From: Advenella sp. S44 | GTDB taxonomy: Bacteria > Pseudomonadota > Gammaproteobacteria > Burkholderiales > Burkholderiaceae_B | DNA: 64,000 nucleotides | Assembly (NCBI RefSeq): GCF_002810445.1 | Contig: NZ_NEXS01000003.1 | Coordinates: 434,001 to 498,000 of the forward strand | Reading direction: 5' to 3' | Part shown: piece by piece, positions 51,959 through 60,586 of the stretch | Layout of the letters: each line of letters starts with the position of its first letter | How positions within the stretch are numbered: position 1 is the stretch's first letter | The notes under the pieces: generated by a model | What the model saw: only the letters and a program-made list of their open reading frames with translations | Database searches by the model: none | Told to the model about the DNA's origin: nothing | Program-made: the position numbers and the translations under genes

Positions 51959-52068
51959 GTCTCTTCAAGGCGTAGCGTTTGTATCGCATTGAAAAAACGC
52001 GTATGCCTTTCTCCTTTTAATGGATGGGTTTATCTGATATATTGAAATGCAGGTAAATCGGCGGAGGG

Positions 52069-52983
52069 TTATGGCTTACCGTCGCCCAGTTCGGTTTGGC
52101 TAAGGTTTTCCAATAGTTTTGCCAAGGCGGTATGATCCTGGCCTGGTCCGAGCAAGCCTGCTGCAGATGCCCACATTTCTCTGCAGAGCGCCGAAAAAGG
52201 AGCCGGCGTTGCTGATTCTGCCGCCAGCCCGGTTGCGATGGTCAGATCTTTGATCATCAGATCCAGTCCGAATCCAGAATCGAATTTTCGTGAGAGTACG
52301 AACTGTTTGAATTTCTTCTGCGTCGAATTATTCATTCCGGTGGAAGCGTTCAGAATATCGATCATGACCGAGGGGTCAAGACCAAATCGTTGCCCGATGA
52401 GCAGGGCTTCAACACCGATAAGGAATCCTCCCGCAGATACCAGGTTGTTCAGGGCCTTCATTGCATGGGCAGAGCCAACATCACCGGTATGCGAGATAGT
52501 CTTGCCCATCACAGACAGTATCGGGCGTACCCTCTGAATGATGTCATCCGCGCCGCCTGCCATAATGGCCAGTTCGCCGGTACGTGCGCGCGCCACGCCT
52601 CCCGATACAGGAGCATCAATGAGCGCTCCTCCGGCTTCCTGTGTCAATTTGGCCAAGCGCAGTGTCTGCGTGGGTATGCCGGAACTCATATCAATAATGA
52701 CAGTATTCGGATTGAGTGCGGCAAGAACGCCATTGGCGCCGGTGAGGACTGTCTCAACGATGGCGCTGGTGGGAAGCATGGTGATAATAAAATTGCATTC
52801 CCGGGCCATCTCGTACCCGGTTGCCGCAACCGTGACACTGCTTAGCCGGGCTAACGGTTCTGTCAGTTGAGCGTTGGTATCCATAACAAGCAATGGGTAG
52901 CCCGCCTGCTGAAGCCGGGAGGCCATGGGATAGCCCATGCTGCCGACTCCGATAAATCCAATTTTCTGATCTGCCGGGTTCAT
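52069..52983 (-). CDS. 3-Hydroxyisobutyrate dehydrogenase-family oxidoreductase
   Basis: 304 aa. GFIGVGSMGYPMASRLQQAG is the NAD(P)-binding loop; DAPVSGGVARARTGELAIM carries substrate-binding residues; HTGDVGSAHAMKALNNLVSAG has the catalytic Lys. Family members oxidise 3-hydroxy acids or reduce tartronate semialdehyde. Starts overlapping the PcaC-like gene by four bases. Confidence 0.88.
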   Translation of the reverse strand: MNPADQKIGFIGVGSMGYPMASRLQQAGYPLLVMDTNAQLTEPLARLSSVTVAATGYEMARECNFIITMLPTSAIVETVLTGANGVLAALNPNTVIIDMSSGIPTQTLRLAKLTQEAGGALIDAPVSGGVARARTGELAIMAGGADDIIQRVRPILSVMGKTISHTGDVGSAHAMKALNNLVSAGGFLIGVEALLIGQRFGLDPSVMIDILNASTGMNNSTQKKFKQFVLSRKFDSGFGLDLMIKDLTIATGLAAESATPAPFSALCREMWASAAGLLGPGQDHTALAKLLENLSQTELGDGKP

Positions 52984-53402
52984 TTTTTTTCCCCGTCCTG
53001 ATCAAATTGGCCCGCCTCCTGCAGTACCTGATTGGCAACTTTGAAGGCATCCAGGCCCGCTGGAATACCGCAATAGACGGTGGCCTGTAGCAGGATCTCC
53101 TTTATTTCATCAACGGTCACGCCATTGTTGAGTGCGCCCTTTATATGAAGTTTGATTTCAGCCGGACGATTGAGTGCTGTAAGCATCGCCAGATTCAGCA
53201 TGCTTCGCGTCTTGCGTTCGAGGCCCGGACGGTTCCACGCATATCCCCAGCACCATTCCGTTGTGATGTGCTGGAAGGCCATCATGAATTCGTTTGCACT
53301 GGCCAGTGAATTATCCACATATTCGGCACCGAGCACTGATCTGCGGGTAGCCAGCCCTTGCTTGAACAACGTATCCAGCGGATTATTTGCGTCTTCTGTC
53401 AT
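52980..53402 (-). CDS. Carboxymuconolactone decarboxylase family protein (PcaC-like)
   Basis: 140 aa. EWCWGYAWNRPGLERKTRSMLNLAMLTALNR and LHIKGALNNGVTVDEIKEILLQATVYCGIPAG match the 4-carboxymuconolactone decarboxylase core closely. In the protocatechuate pathway PcaC decarboxylates 4-carboxymuconolactone; here no other pca genes are present, so a different gamma-lactone or acid is likely. First gene of the operon, divergent from the GntR gene. Confidence 0.87.
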   Translation of the reverse strand: MTEDANNPLDTLFKQGLATRRSVLGAEYVDNSLASANEFMMAFQHITTEWCWGYAWNRPGLERKTRSMLNLAMLTALNRPAEIKLHIKGALNNGVTVDEIKEILLQATVYCGIPAGLDAFKVANQVLQEAGQFDQDGEKK

Positions 53403-53459
53403 TTGATTTTCTCCTGATGGTCAGCTCTACGGCCAGATTGAAATCGAGCCGTAGAAAAA

Positions 53460-53492
53460 ATATAGTATGATTGTCATACAATAATACTATAT
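53460..53492. promoter_or_regulatory. 33-bp near-perfect palindromic operator
   Basis: ATATAGTATgATTGT, centre CAT, ACAATaATACTATAT: 14 of 15 arm positions are complementary. The inner ATTGT-N3-ACAAT is typical of FCD-subfamily GntR operators. It lies in the gap between the PcaC-like gene and the GntR gene at 53620. Confidence 0.75.
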
Positions 53493-53619
53493 GGTAGATG
53501 TCGTTTTTTGTAAATATAATTTTTTTCGGCATCAGCATTGCGGCTGGGCACGGTGGCCGCATGTCATGACCGAGCGTTTGTGATAGGATTTGCTAACTTT
53601 TTGAGGCTTGAGTCAGGTT

Positions 53620-54291
53620 ATGACTACACCAATGGATTTGCATATACATCGGGAAAATACTACGTTGCGGCAACACGTCACAGAGCGTTTACGTGAAGCC
53701 GTGATTTCCGGTACGTTTACGGCAGGCCAAAAGCTGGTGGAAAAGGACCTGTGTGCGATGCTCGGAATCAGTCGGACGGTATTGCGTGAATCCCTGCAGC
53801 AACTAAATGCTGAAGGACTGATTACAAACATTCCCCATAGAGGGCCGGTAGTCGCGACCATTTCGCGCGAGGAAGTAAAAGATATTTACCAGGTGCGCCA
53901 GGCGCTGGAGGCACTGGCGGGCGAGGGTTTCGCCATTCATGCGACCGGGGCGCAAATACAGGCTTTGCAGGGCTGCCTGGAGCGTTTGAAGGCGATTGGC
54001 GAAGGTCGTTCTGCAGATTCCGTACTTGATATCAAGAATCTGTTTTATCGAATTTTGCTGGATGGCTGTGGGAACGAAGTCGTGAAAAATCTGTTAACCC
54101 AGTTGAACAATAGAATCATGATTCTGCGCCGTATCTCGTTGTCCGGCACAGAGCGCCTGCCGCACACCATTAAAGAGATTTCTGACATTGTGGATGCGGT
54201 GTCCATGAGAAACGCTAAATTGGCCAAGAAACTTTGTGCTCGCCATGTAGCCAATGCAGCAGAGGCGGCAATGAAACATTTGGATCTATAA
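53620..54291 (+). CDS. GntR-family regulator, FCD subfamily
   Basis: 223 aa. LREAVISGTFTAGQKLVEKDL and ISRTVLRESLQQLNAEGLI form the winged helix-turn-helix; the C-terminal helical FCD domain contains a metal/ligand site (His in LCARHVANAAEAA). Alternative TTG start at 53608. Divergent from the PcaC-like operon across the 33-bp palindrome, so it probably controls that operon and itself. Confidence 0.85.
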   Translation: MTTPMDLHIHRENTTLRQHVTERLREAVISGTFTAGQKLVEKDLCAMLGISRTVLRESLQQLNAEGLITNIPHRGPVVATISREEVKDIYQVRQALEALAGEGFAIHATGAQIQALQGCLERLKAIGEGRSADSVLDIKNLFYRILLDGCGNEVVKNLLTQLNNRIMILRRISLSGTERLPHTIKEISDIVDAVSMRNAKLAKKLCARHVANAAEAAMKHLDL

Positions 54292-54473
54292 TTTGTCATG
54301 GCTTCGCCATGTCCTTGCAGACGGAAAATTCATCCCAAAACGCTTTTGCAAAGCGAACATTCTGCGACCAGGAAATATGCCATACTGACCGGGTTGAACC
54401 GCCAAACTTAAAGTCAATTAACGCAATCCTGACACTGTACTGATGAGTGCCAGGAGGAAACTCAGTGGTCGGC

Positions 54474-55736
54474 CTACAGGTCCTGAAGTATTTGGTGCGC
54501 GACGTCAATCCTCACGGTTCCCTGGGCGATCATGGCATTGGCCACTTGATGAATTTGCTGCCCGACCGCACCTGCCATCATCGCAACGTTTTGCGCATGT
54601 AGCGCCATATGTCCCTTCTGTATACCGGTGGTTGCCAGCGCTTTTAGCGCGGCAAAGTTTTGCGCCAGTCCGGTTGCGGCAATCACGCGCGCCAATTGCT
54701 GTGCAGTGTTGATGCCAAGTATTTGCAGATTGGTTTTTGCCATCGGGTGAAGTTTGGTTGCGCCGCCAACCAGGCCGACTGCCAGGGGAATCTCGATGCT
54801 GCCCACAAGGTCTCCGCTCGCATTGATTTCCCAATGCGTGAGACTGGCATAGCGTCCGTTACGCGCCGCATAGGCGTGAGCGCCGGCTTCAACAGCACGC
54901 GTGTCGTTGCCGGTAGCCAGCACGACTGCAGACACGCCATTCATAATGCCTTTGTTATGCGTTGCGGCGCGATACGGGTCAGACTCGGCGAAATGATAGG
55001 CACTTAAAATGCCGTCGCGTACTGCGGTGCCGCCGATTGCTTCACAAGTCCATGTAGCACGCGCCCGCGCCAGCCGCCTGTCAGCCAGGTTCGACAGAAT
55101 CCTGAGATATACCTTGCCGCCGGTCCATTGCTCAATCAGAGGCGCCAGTTGCTCTGCCATGGTATTGACTGCATTGGCGCCCATGGCATCACGCGTATCG
55201 ACGATCAGGTGTGTAATGACCATGGGGCCGCTGGCCGAATCAATGACGCGCACTTCAATATCCTGAAAACCACCGCCCAGGGAAAGCAGGACCGGGTCAC
55301 AGTCGTCACATAGTTTTTTGATCTGTTCCTTTTTTTCCAGGATGGTGATTCTGCAAAAATGCGGATTGGTAATATTCACCAGTTGAATCTGCGCAATCAT
55401 ATGCGAGCCCGACATTGAGGTCGCGAATCCGCCGGTGTCATAACACTGCCGTGCCGCATTACACACGGCAGCGACAACCGACGATTCCTCTGTCGCCATC
55501 GGCACCAGGATGTCGTGGCCGTCAACTTTCATGTTCGTGGCAATACCCACCGGGATATTCATGGTGGTCACGACATTTTCGATGAGATGGTCGGCTGTCT
55601 CAGGAGGCAAATTGCCGGTGTTAAGCATGCCTGTGATCGCTGTTGAATCCAGATTGCATTTTGTTTTCAGAATATCCAGACGACCCTGTATTCCCAGTTT
55701 ATGAAAGCCGGCAATTCGGGAGTTGAGTTCATGCAT
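54474..55736 (-). CDS. mvaA: Class II hydroxymethylglutaryl-CoA reductase (degradative)
   Basis: 420 aa. Catalytic residues align with Pseudomonas mevalonii MvaA: Glu83 (ATEESSVVAA), Lys262 (HNKGIMNG), Asp278 (GNDTRAVEAG) and His376 (GHMALHAQN). Class II enzymes in such bacteria run oxidatively, converting mevalonate to HMG-CoA with NAD. It follows a TRAP transporter on the same strand (30-bp gap), so mevalonate or a close analogue is probably taken up and oxidised. No HMG-CoA lyase gene is visible in the window. Confidence 0.93.
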   Translation of the reverse strand: MHELNSRIAGFHKLGIQGRLDILKTKCNLDSTAITGMLNTGNLPPETADHLIENVVTTMNIPVGIATNMKVDGHDILVPMATEESSVVAAVCNAARQCYDTGGFATSMSGSHMIAQIQLVNITNPHFCRITILEKKEQIKKLCDDCDPVLLSLGGGFQDIEVRVIDSASGPMVITHLIVDTRDAMGANAVNTMAEQLAPLIEQWTGGKVYLRILSNLADRRLARARATWTCEAIGGTAVRDGILSAYHFAESDPYRAATHNKGIMNGVSAVVLATGNDTRAVEAGAHAYAARNGRYASLTHWEINASGDLVGSIEIPLAVGLVGGATKLHPMAKTNLQILGINTAQQLARVIAATGLAQNFAALKALATTGIQKGHMALHAQNVAMMAGAVGQQIHQVANAMIAQGTVRIDVAHQILQDL

Positions 55737-55766
55737 GGTATTTCGTTCCGTGTGAAAAAGAAAAAA

Positions 55767-57080
55767 TCAGCGTCTGTCCATCAGGGACGGAAGCCAGGTG
55801 ACAAGATCGGGGAAGGCTGCGCAAAATACGAGCGCGCACATTTGCAATAGCATGAAGGGGAGCACACCCCGGTATACCGTCCCCATGCCAAGGTGTGCGG
55901 GTAGCGGCCCCTTAATATAGAACAGGGTGTATCCGAACGGAGGGCTGATATAGCCAGTTTGTATCGTGATGGCATACAAAACGCCAAACCAGATTTCATC
56001 GAATCCGAGCAATTTGACGATAGGCAAAAAGACCGGCACCGTAAGCAGGATGATTCCGATTTCGTCCAGGACGGTGCCCAGAAAGATCAGAATCAGCATC
56101 ATTGCCGCCAATATGACGTAAGGGTGAACCTGCATGTCGCGGATCAGATTCAGGAGGGTATCGGCGCCGCCCAGGCCGGTAAAAACAGAGACATAGGCCT
56201 TGGCGCCAATGGTAATCCACAGAATCATTGTGGTGGCTTTCGCAGTTTCAAATGTGGCGTGCCGAACGCCGGAAAAGTTCAGTTTCCGTTTAAACAAACC
56301 GATGGCAAATGCACCGGCCACGCCAACCGCAGCCGCTTCGGTGGGCGTGGCTATGCCGAAAAAGATTGATCCCAAGATCAATATGACTAGAATAAAAGGA
56401 AAGATAACGCCTTTTGTGCTTCGCAGCTTGGTCGACAAGGGCACGGGCTCGAGCTGGGAATGAGGAACGCGCTCGGGATGAGCATAGGCAATGTAAAGAA
56501 TGTACAGGATATAGAAAGTCGCAAGGATCAACCCAGGTACGATGCCCGCGATCAGCATCTTGCCAATGGATACCTGTGCCGTGACGGCATAGACAATGGT
56601 CAGAATTGATGGTGGGATAAGAATGCCAAGTGTTCCCGAGGCGCAGATTGTTCCGGTAACCAGCTTTGGATCATATCCTCGCTTTAGCATTTGTGGCATA
56701 GCCAGCAACGCCATTGCAGTGACTGCGGCGCCTACAACCCCTGTCATTGCCGCCATCAACACGCAGATAAGGACGGTGCCTATGGCCAGTCCGCCACGCA
56801 AGCGGCCGAACCAGATCTCCATGACAGCGTATAGTTCTTCAATCACGCCAGTTCGCTGCAAGATGGCCGCCATAAAGATATATAGGGGAATCCCCAATAA
56901 CGCTTCGGAGCGCATGGTATCGAAAATCTGCAATACCATGATGACAACTGCATTTGGGTCCCAGAGGGTTACCGTGATTAAAAGCGATAAGCCGCCAAGC
57001 ACAAATGCAATCGGCAGGCCGGTAAGCATAAAGAGCGTCAACCCGGCAAACATAATAATTAGAATGATATTCGCGCTCAT
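55767..57080 (-). CDS. TRAP transporter large membrane subunit (DctM)
   Basis: 437 aa. Multiple hydrophobic helices with ICVLMAAMTGVVGAAVTAMALLAM and PPSILTIVYAVTAQVSIGKML. Four-base overlap with DctQ and 30 bp before the reductase gene, so one operon DctP-Q-M-mvaA. Ligand probably mevalonate (inferred from mvaA). Confidence 0.9.
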   Translation of the reverse strand: MSANIILIIMFAGLTLFMLTGLPIAFVLGGLSLLITVTLWDPNAVVIMVLQIFDTMRSEALLGIPLYIFMAAILQRTGVIEELYAVMEIWFGRLRGGLAIGTVLICVLMAAMTGVVGAAVTAMALLAMPQMLKRGYDPKLVTGTICASGTLGILIPPSILTIVYAVTAQVSIGKMLIAGIVPGLILATFYILYILYIAYAHPERVPHSQLEPVPLSTKLRSTKGVIFPFILVILILGSIFFGIATPTEAAAVGVAGAFAIGLFKRKLNFSGVRHATFETAKATTMILWITIGAKAYVSVFTGLGGADTLLNLIRDMQVHPYVILAAMMLILIFLGTVLDEIGIILLTVPVFLPIVKLLGFDEIWFGVLYAITIQTGYISPPFGYTLFYIKGPLPAHLGMGTVYRGVLPFMLLQMCALVFCAAFPDLVTWLPSLMDRR

Positions 57081-57586
57081 GACTGGGGGTCCTGTTCTTT
57101 ATACAGAACGGTCAGCATTTCGGCAAAGCTTTGCAGCCCCAGCAATAAGACCGATATGGGGATGGCGAACTTGACCGGCCAGACGGGAGGGTTCCAGGCA
57201 GAAAACGAGGTTTCCTTGTAATCCCAGGCCTGCATCGCAGGCGAGAACGAATAGGAAAACAGGATGATGCTGAAAACAATAATGATCACATAGGCAAATA
57301 AATCCAGGAGGCGCTGATTTCTTTGTGACAGTTTATTTTTCAGCAAATCAAGATTGACGTGGCCGCGCAGGTGCAGCAAATAGGCGCCTCCAAGCAGGAA
57401 GTACGGCCCAAAAAGCAGCGTTGCCAGCTCCATCCCCCAGATGGTGGGAGCATTGAAAACATAGCGGCTGACAACTTCGTACAACATTGAAAATACGATC
57501 ACAAAAATAAGCAGTGATGCAATATTGAAGAAGAACTTGTTGATACGTGTGATACCAAGAATAAAGGCGGACACAAAAGAAGGCAT
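57077..57586 (-). CDS. TRAP transporter small membrane subunit (DctQ)
   Basis: 169 aa, four helices; TIWGMELATLLFGPYFLLGGAYLLHLRGHVNLD is a clear DctQ motif. Overlaps DctM by four bases; 74 bp downstream of the receptor gene. Confidence 0.88.
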   Translation of the reverse strand: MPSFVSAFILGITRINKFFFNIASLLIFVIVFSMLYEVVSRYVFNAPTIWGMELATLLFGPYFLLGGAYLLHLRGHVNLDLLKNKLSQRNQRLLDLFAYVIIIVFSIILFSYSFSPAMQAWDYKETSFSAWNPPVWPVKFAIPISVLLLGLQSFAEMLTVLYKEQDPQS

Positions 57587-57660
57587 AGGCCAAACCCAAA
57601 AAAAGGCGCATCCCGAAACGGCGCCATATGGAAAATGAGCGTTCTATCTGACTGCAACCG

Positions 57661-58704
57661 TCATGACAGCAGACCGAGGTCTTTCATAAAGGCGATTTGG
57701 CTATCCATCATTTTTTTGGCAAGTGGATTGCCATTGGTTGCCGATTCCCAGGCTTTCATTGCCTGCACCCGGCCTTGCGCAAGCTCGTCTTCGCTTAGTG
57801 CTGTGACTTCGACGCCCTTGCTTTGGAAGGTTTTCAATGCCTGTGTGTCGGCCACGAGGATATGCTGACGCAATGCACCTGACACTTCCCTGGCCGTAGC
57901 CGCCAGTGCGGCTTTATGCGGTGCTGATAGTTTTTCGTATGCAGCGCGGTTGGCGATATAGCTGGTGGCTGTCGTGGGTTGATGCGGGCCGGGCATGATA
58001 ATGTACTTGGCCACTTCGGCCAGACCCGCTTCAAGGTTGGCGGTCAGATCGCCACGATCAGCGAAATCAATGACGCCCTTGTCCAGCGCAGAGTAAACTT
58101 CGCTGGTTGCCAGTGTGGTGACTGACACTCCCAGGGCGCTCATAACGGTAGAAGCCAGTCCGACGAACCTCCCTTTTTTGTTTTTCATGTCTGCGAGCGA
58201 CTTGATGGGGACGCGCGAATGAATGGGCTCTGGTCCATATACCGTAGGCGCCACATAATACAGGCCGGCGGGGGAATACGCTTCACGTGCCAGCGCAAGC
58301 CCGTCTTTTTCGTAGAACCAGGCTTCGTATTGGTCTGGTTCCGGAAATCCGAAAGGCACTGTGCTGGTAAAAGCCAGTCCGGGGATCTTGCCAGCCTCAT
58401 AGCCATCAAACGTCTTCATCATCTGAAAGGCGCCGCCGCGCACCGCATCAAAGGCCTGGTTGGCAGGAACAAGCTGGCCTGCCGAGTAAAGTTGAATTTG
58501 GAATTTGCTGTCGGTTAACTCGGCAATACGTTTGACAAACATTTCTTCAAATTTTTGCGGCGTGGTACCGCCATCCCACAGCGATTGCATTTTCCACTTT
58601 ACGATCTCCTGGGATCGTGCGATGGCAGGCACACCCAGGATACCGACACCGGCGACGGTTCCCGAAGCAAATGTTTTGAGCAGATTGCGGCGTTGGACTT
58701 TCAT
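57661..58704 (-). CDS. TRAP transporter solute receptor (DctP/TakP-like)
   Basis: 347 aa. N-terminal MKVQRRNLLKTFASGTVAGV is a Tat-like signal ending ARSQ; the mature part KWKMQSLWDGGTTPQKFEEMF resembles the TakP subgroup, which binds 2-oxo or small branched acids. Heads the mvaA operon; AGGAGAC precedes ATG 58704. Divergent from the MocR gene. Confidence 0.9.
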   Translation of the reverse strand: MKVQRRNLLKTFASGTVAGVGILGVPAIARSQEIVKWKMQSLWDGGTTPQKFEEMFVKRIAELTDSKFQIQLYSAGQLVPANQAFDAVRGGAFQMMKTFDGYEAGKIPGLAFTSTVPFGFPEPDQYEAWFYEKDGLALAREAYSPAGLYYVAPTVYGPEPIHSRVPIKSLADMKNKKGRFVGLASTVMSALGVSVTTLATSEVYSALDKGVIDFADRGDLTANLEAGLAEVAKYIIMPGPHQPTTATSYIANRAAYEKLSAPHKAALAATAREVSGALRQHILVADTQALKTFQSKGVEVTALSEDELAQGRVQAMKAWESATNGNPLAKKMMDSQIAFMKDLGLLS

Positions 58705-58735
58705 TCATGTCTCCTTTGGATTTTTTAAATATACC

Positions 58736-58849
58736 GGTACAGTATTGGGTACGGTTAAAACCTGTCCGGTTATCGATTTATCGCTATGATGCTGATTTAT
58801 ACGTGATTAAACAAGGTACAGTTATGAACAAATACGTAGATACTGTACC
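58736..58849. promoter_or_regulatory. MocR-type operator cluster
   Basis: GGTACAGT at 58736-58743, GGTACGGT at 58748-58755, GGTACAGT at 58815-58822 and the inverse ACTGTACC at 58842-58849, all within the divergent promoter of the TRAP/mvaA operon and the MocR gene. MocR proteins commonly bind direct repeats of this kind. Confidence 0.65.
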
Positions 58850-58902
58850 CGTATGTGTTTGGGTATGGTTATTGTGCACGGCACCATTTGTCGGGAGCGA
58901 AG

Positions 58903-60276
58903 ATGAGTAAAGTCAACAGCATTGTCGAGCATATGCTTCTTGCGATACAGAATGGAAGCCTAAAAGGCGGACAGAAATTGATGTCTATCAGAGTTGCTCG
59001 TGAACACTTCAATGTGTCCAAAAACACGATGATCGATGTCTATGACCGTCTCGTCTCTTTGGGACATGTCACCGCCAGGCCCGGATCCGGCTACTATGTG
59101 AGCACGCTAAGCAGGAAGCAACATAAGAGCGGCGCTACGCATATATCTGAAGCAGTTGATGCAATATCATTGCTGCGAGAGCAATTGAACCAGACCTATC
59201 GGGTTCGTGTCGGGGACGGCCGGCCGCCATCGTCATGGATGAGCCAGTTCGACTTCGATATGCGATTGAAAATACCAAATGATAGTAAATATGGCTATGG
59301 CCATCCCATGGGCTTCGAGCCATTGCGCGAAGCGATCGCGCAAAACCTGATCGAGCGATCTATCCAGGCTTCGGCCGACCAGGTGCTGCTCACATATGGC
59401 GCCAACCACGCCATGGATTTAATTATTAAACAGTTTCTCTCCGCAGGGGATACGGTTCTTGTGGATAGTCCCGGGTACTATCCTTTATTTGCCAAACTCA
59501 AGCTGTACAAAATTAAAATGATTGGCGTCAGGCGCAGCGGTACGGGCCCCGATACCGAAGATCTGGAGGATAAGGCCAGACTGCATCGCGCAAAGCTGTT
59601 TTTCACACAAACGCTGGGCCACAATCCTACTGGTGGATGCGCAACCCTGGCCGCGCAATATCAGGTGCTGAAGCTGGCCGAAAAATATGATTTCAGGGTT
59701 GTCGAGAATGATGCGTTTGCAGACTTGTTGCCACCGGGTATGCCGCGTATGGCGGGGCTGGACCAGTTGGATCGCGTCTTGTATATAGGCACCTTTTCCA
59801 AGACGCTGTCGGCCAGCTTTCGAGTCGGCTATGTTGCTGGCAGACAGGCGCTGATTGATTCTCTTTGTAATATTAAGATGCTGACCGTTGTCACATCATC
59901 AGATTATCTTGAGCGATGGCTTTACAGTTTGATTGCCAACGGACAATATCTGAAGCACTTGCGACGGCTCAGGCCAATGGTTGAACAGGCGAGCGCTCAG
60001 GCGTTAAACAATTTTTCATCGTTGGGATTCCATGTTCCCTATCAGTCTGAAGGCACTTATTACATGTGGCTCGAATTGGCCAGCCACCTGGATGATATCG
60101 AAGTTGCTCGACAGGCGGCCGAAGAGGGCATATTCCTTGCACCGGGTACGGTGTTTTATCCGGAAAAAAAATCCAACCAAAAACCGGCGCTGCGAATTAA
60201 CGTTGCTTATGCCAATGATCCTGATTTTCTGACCTTCCTCAGAAAATTGCGCGCAGGTGCTGTTGGAAACGAATAG
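58903..60276 (+). CDS. MocR/PdxR-family regulator (GntR HTH plus aminotransferase-like domain)
   Basis: 457 aa. GntR-type winged helix at residues 8-80 (GGQKLMSIRVAREHFNVSKN), then a fold type I aminotransferase domain: LVDSPGYYPLFAKLK, TQTLGHNPTGGC and the PLP Lys in TFSKTLSASFRVGY. Divergent from the TRAP/mvaA operon; four GGTACRGT sites lie between. ATG 58903 follows GGGAG; the longer frame from 58855 is rejected. Confidence 0.88.
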   Translation: MSKVNSIVEHMLLAIQNGSLKGGQKLMSIRVAREHFNVSKNTMIDVYDRLVSLGHVTARPGSGYYVSTLSRKQHKSGATHISEAVDAISLLREQLNQTYRVRVGDGRPPSSWMSQFDFDMRLKIPNDSKYGYGHPMGFEPLREAIAQNLIERSIQASADQVLLTYGANHAMDLIIKQFLSAGDTVLVDSPGYYPLFAKLKLYKIKMIGVRRSGTGPDTEDLEDKARLHRAKLFFTQTLGHNPTGGCATLAAQYQVLKLAEKYDFRVVENDAFADLLPPGMPRMAGLDQLDRVLYIGTFSKTLSASFRVGYVAGRQALIDSLCNIKMLTVVTSSDYLERWLYSLIANGQYLKHLRRLRPMVEQASAQALNNFSSLGFHVPYQSEGTYYMWLELASHLDDIEVARQAAEEGIFLAPGTVFYPEKKSNQKPALRINVAYANDPDFLTFLRKLRAGAVGNE

Positions 60277-60586
60277 AAACCCCTGGTCTAGTGTTAATGC
60301 GACGCCACTGATAGGCAGATACCGCCAGGCGTAAAGGGCGATGGGACATCGCTGGACGTGGAACGTGCTGTATATGACAAATTAAATGTCTGTTAAGAAC
60401 ATGCCATGCAAATTTTTCTACACATTTATTACAAGTGTCCTGTTTTAGTGCGCACATACAATGGTCGGGAAATATGGCATACTGATTACGCATTCTGCAA
60501 ATTTTTAATCAAATAAAATCATAATTTCTTATTCTGTTTTCCGTTTCAACTGATCATTATTCACGTCCTGTTTTAAGGAGATACTA
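60277..60586. promoter_or_regulatory. Gap upstream of the catalase gene
   Basis: 310 bp, AT-rich toward the gene, no ORF. GCGATG-GGA-CATCGC (60338-60352) is a small hairpin that may mark the end of the MocR transcript. AAGGAGATA precedes the catalase start. No clear OxyR-type site recognised. Confidence 0.4.

Noticed and set aside
54296-54508. 70-codon minus-strand ORF between HMG-CoA reductase and GntR genes
   Set aside because: Begins inside the end of mvaA and has no recognisable domain or ribosome-binding site; could be a decayed gene fragment but not supportable.
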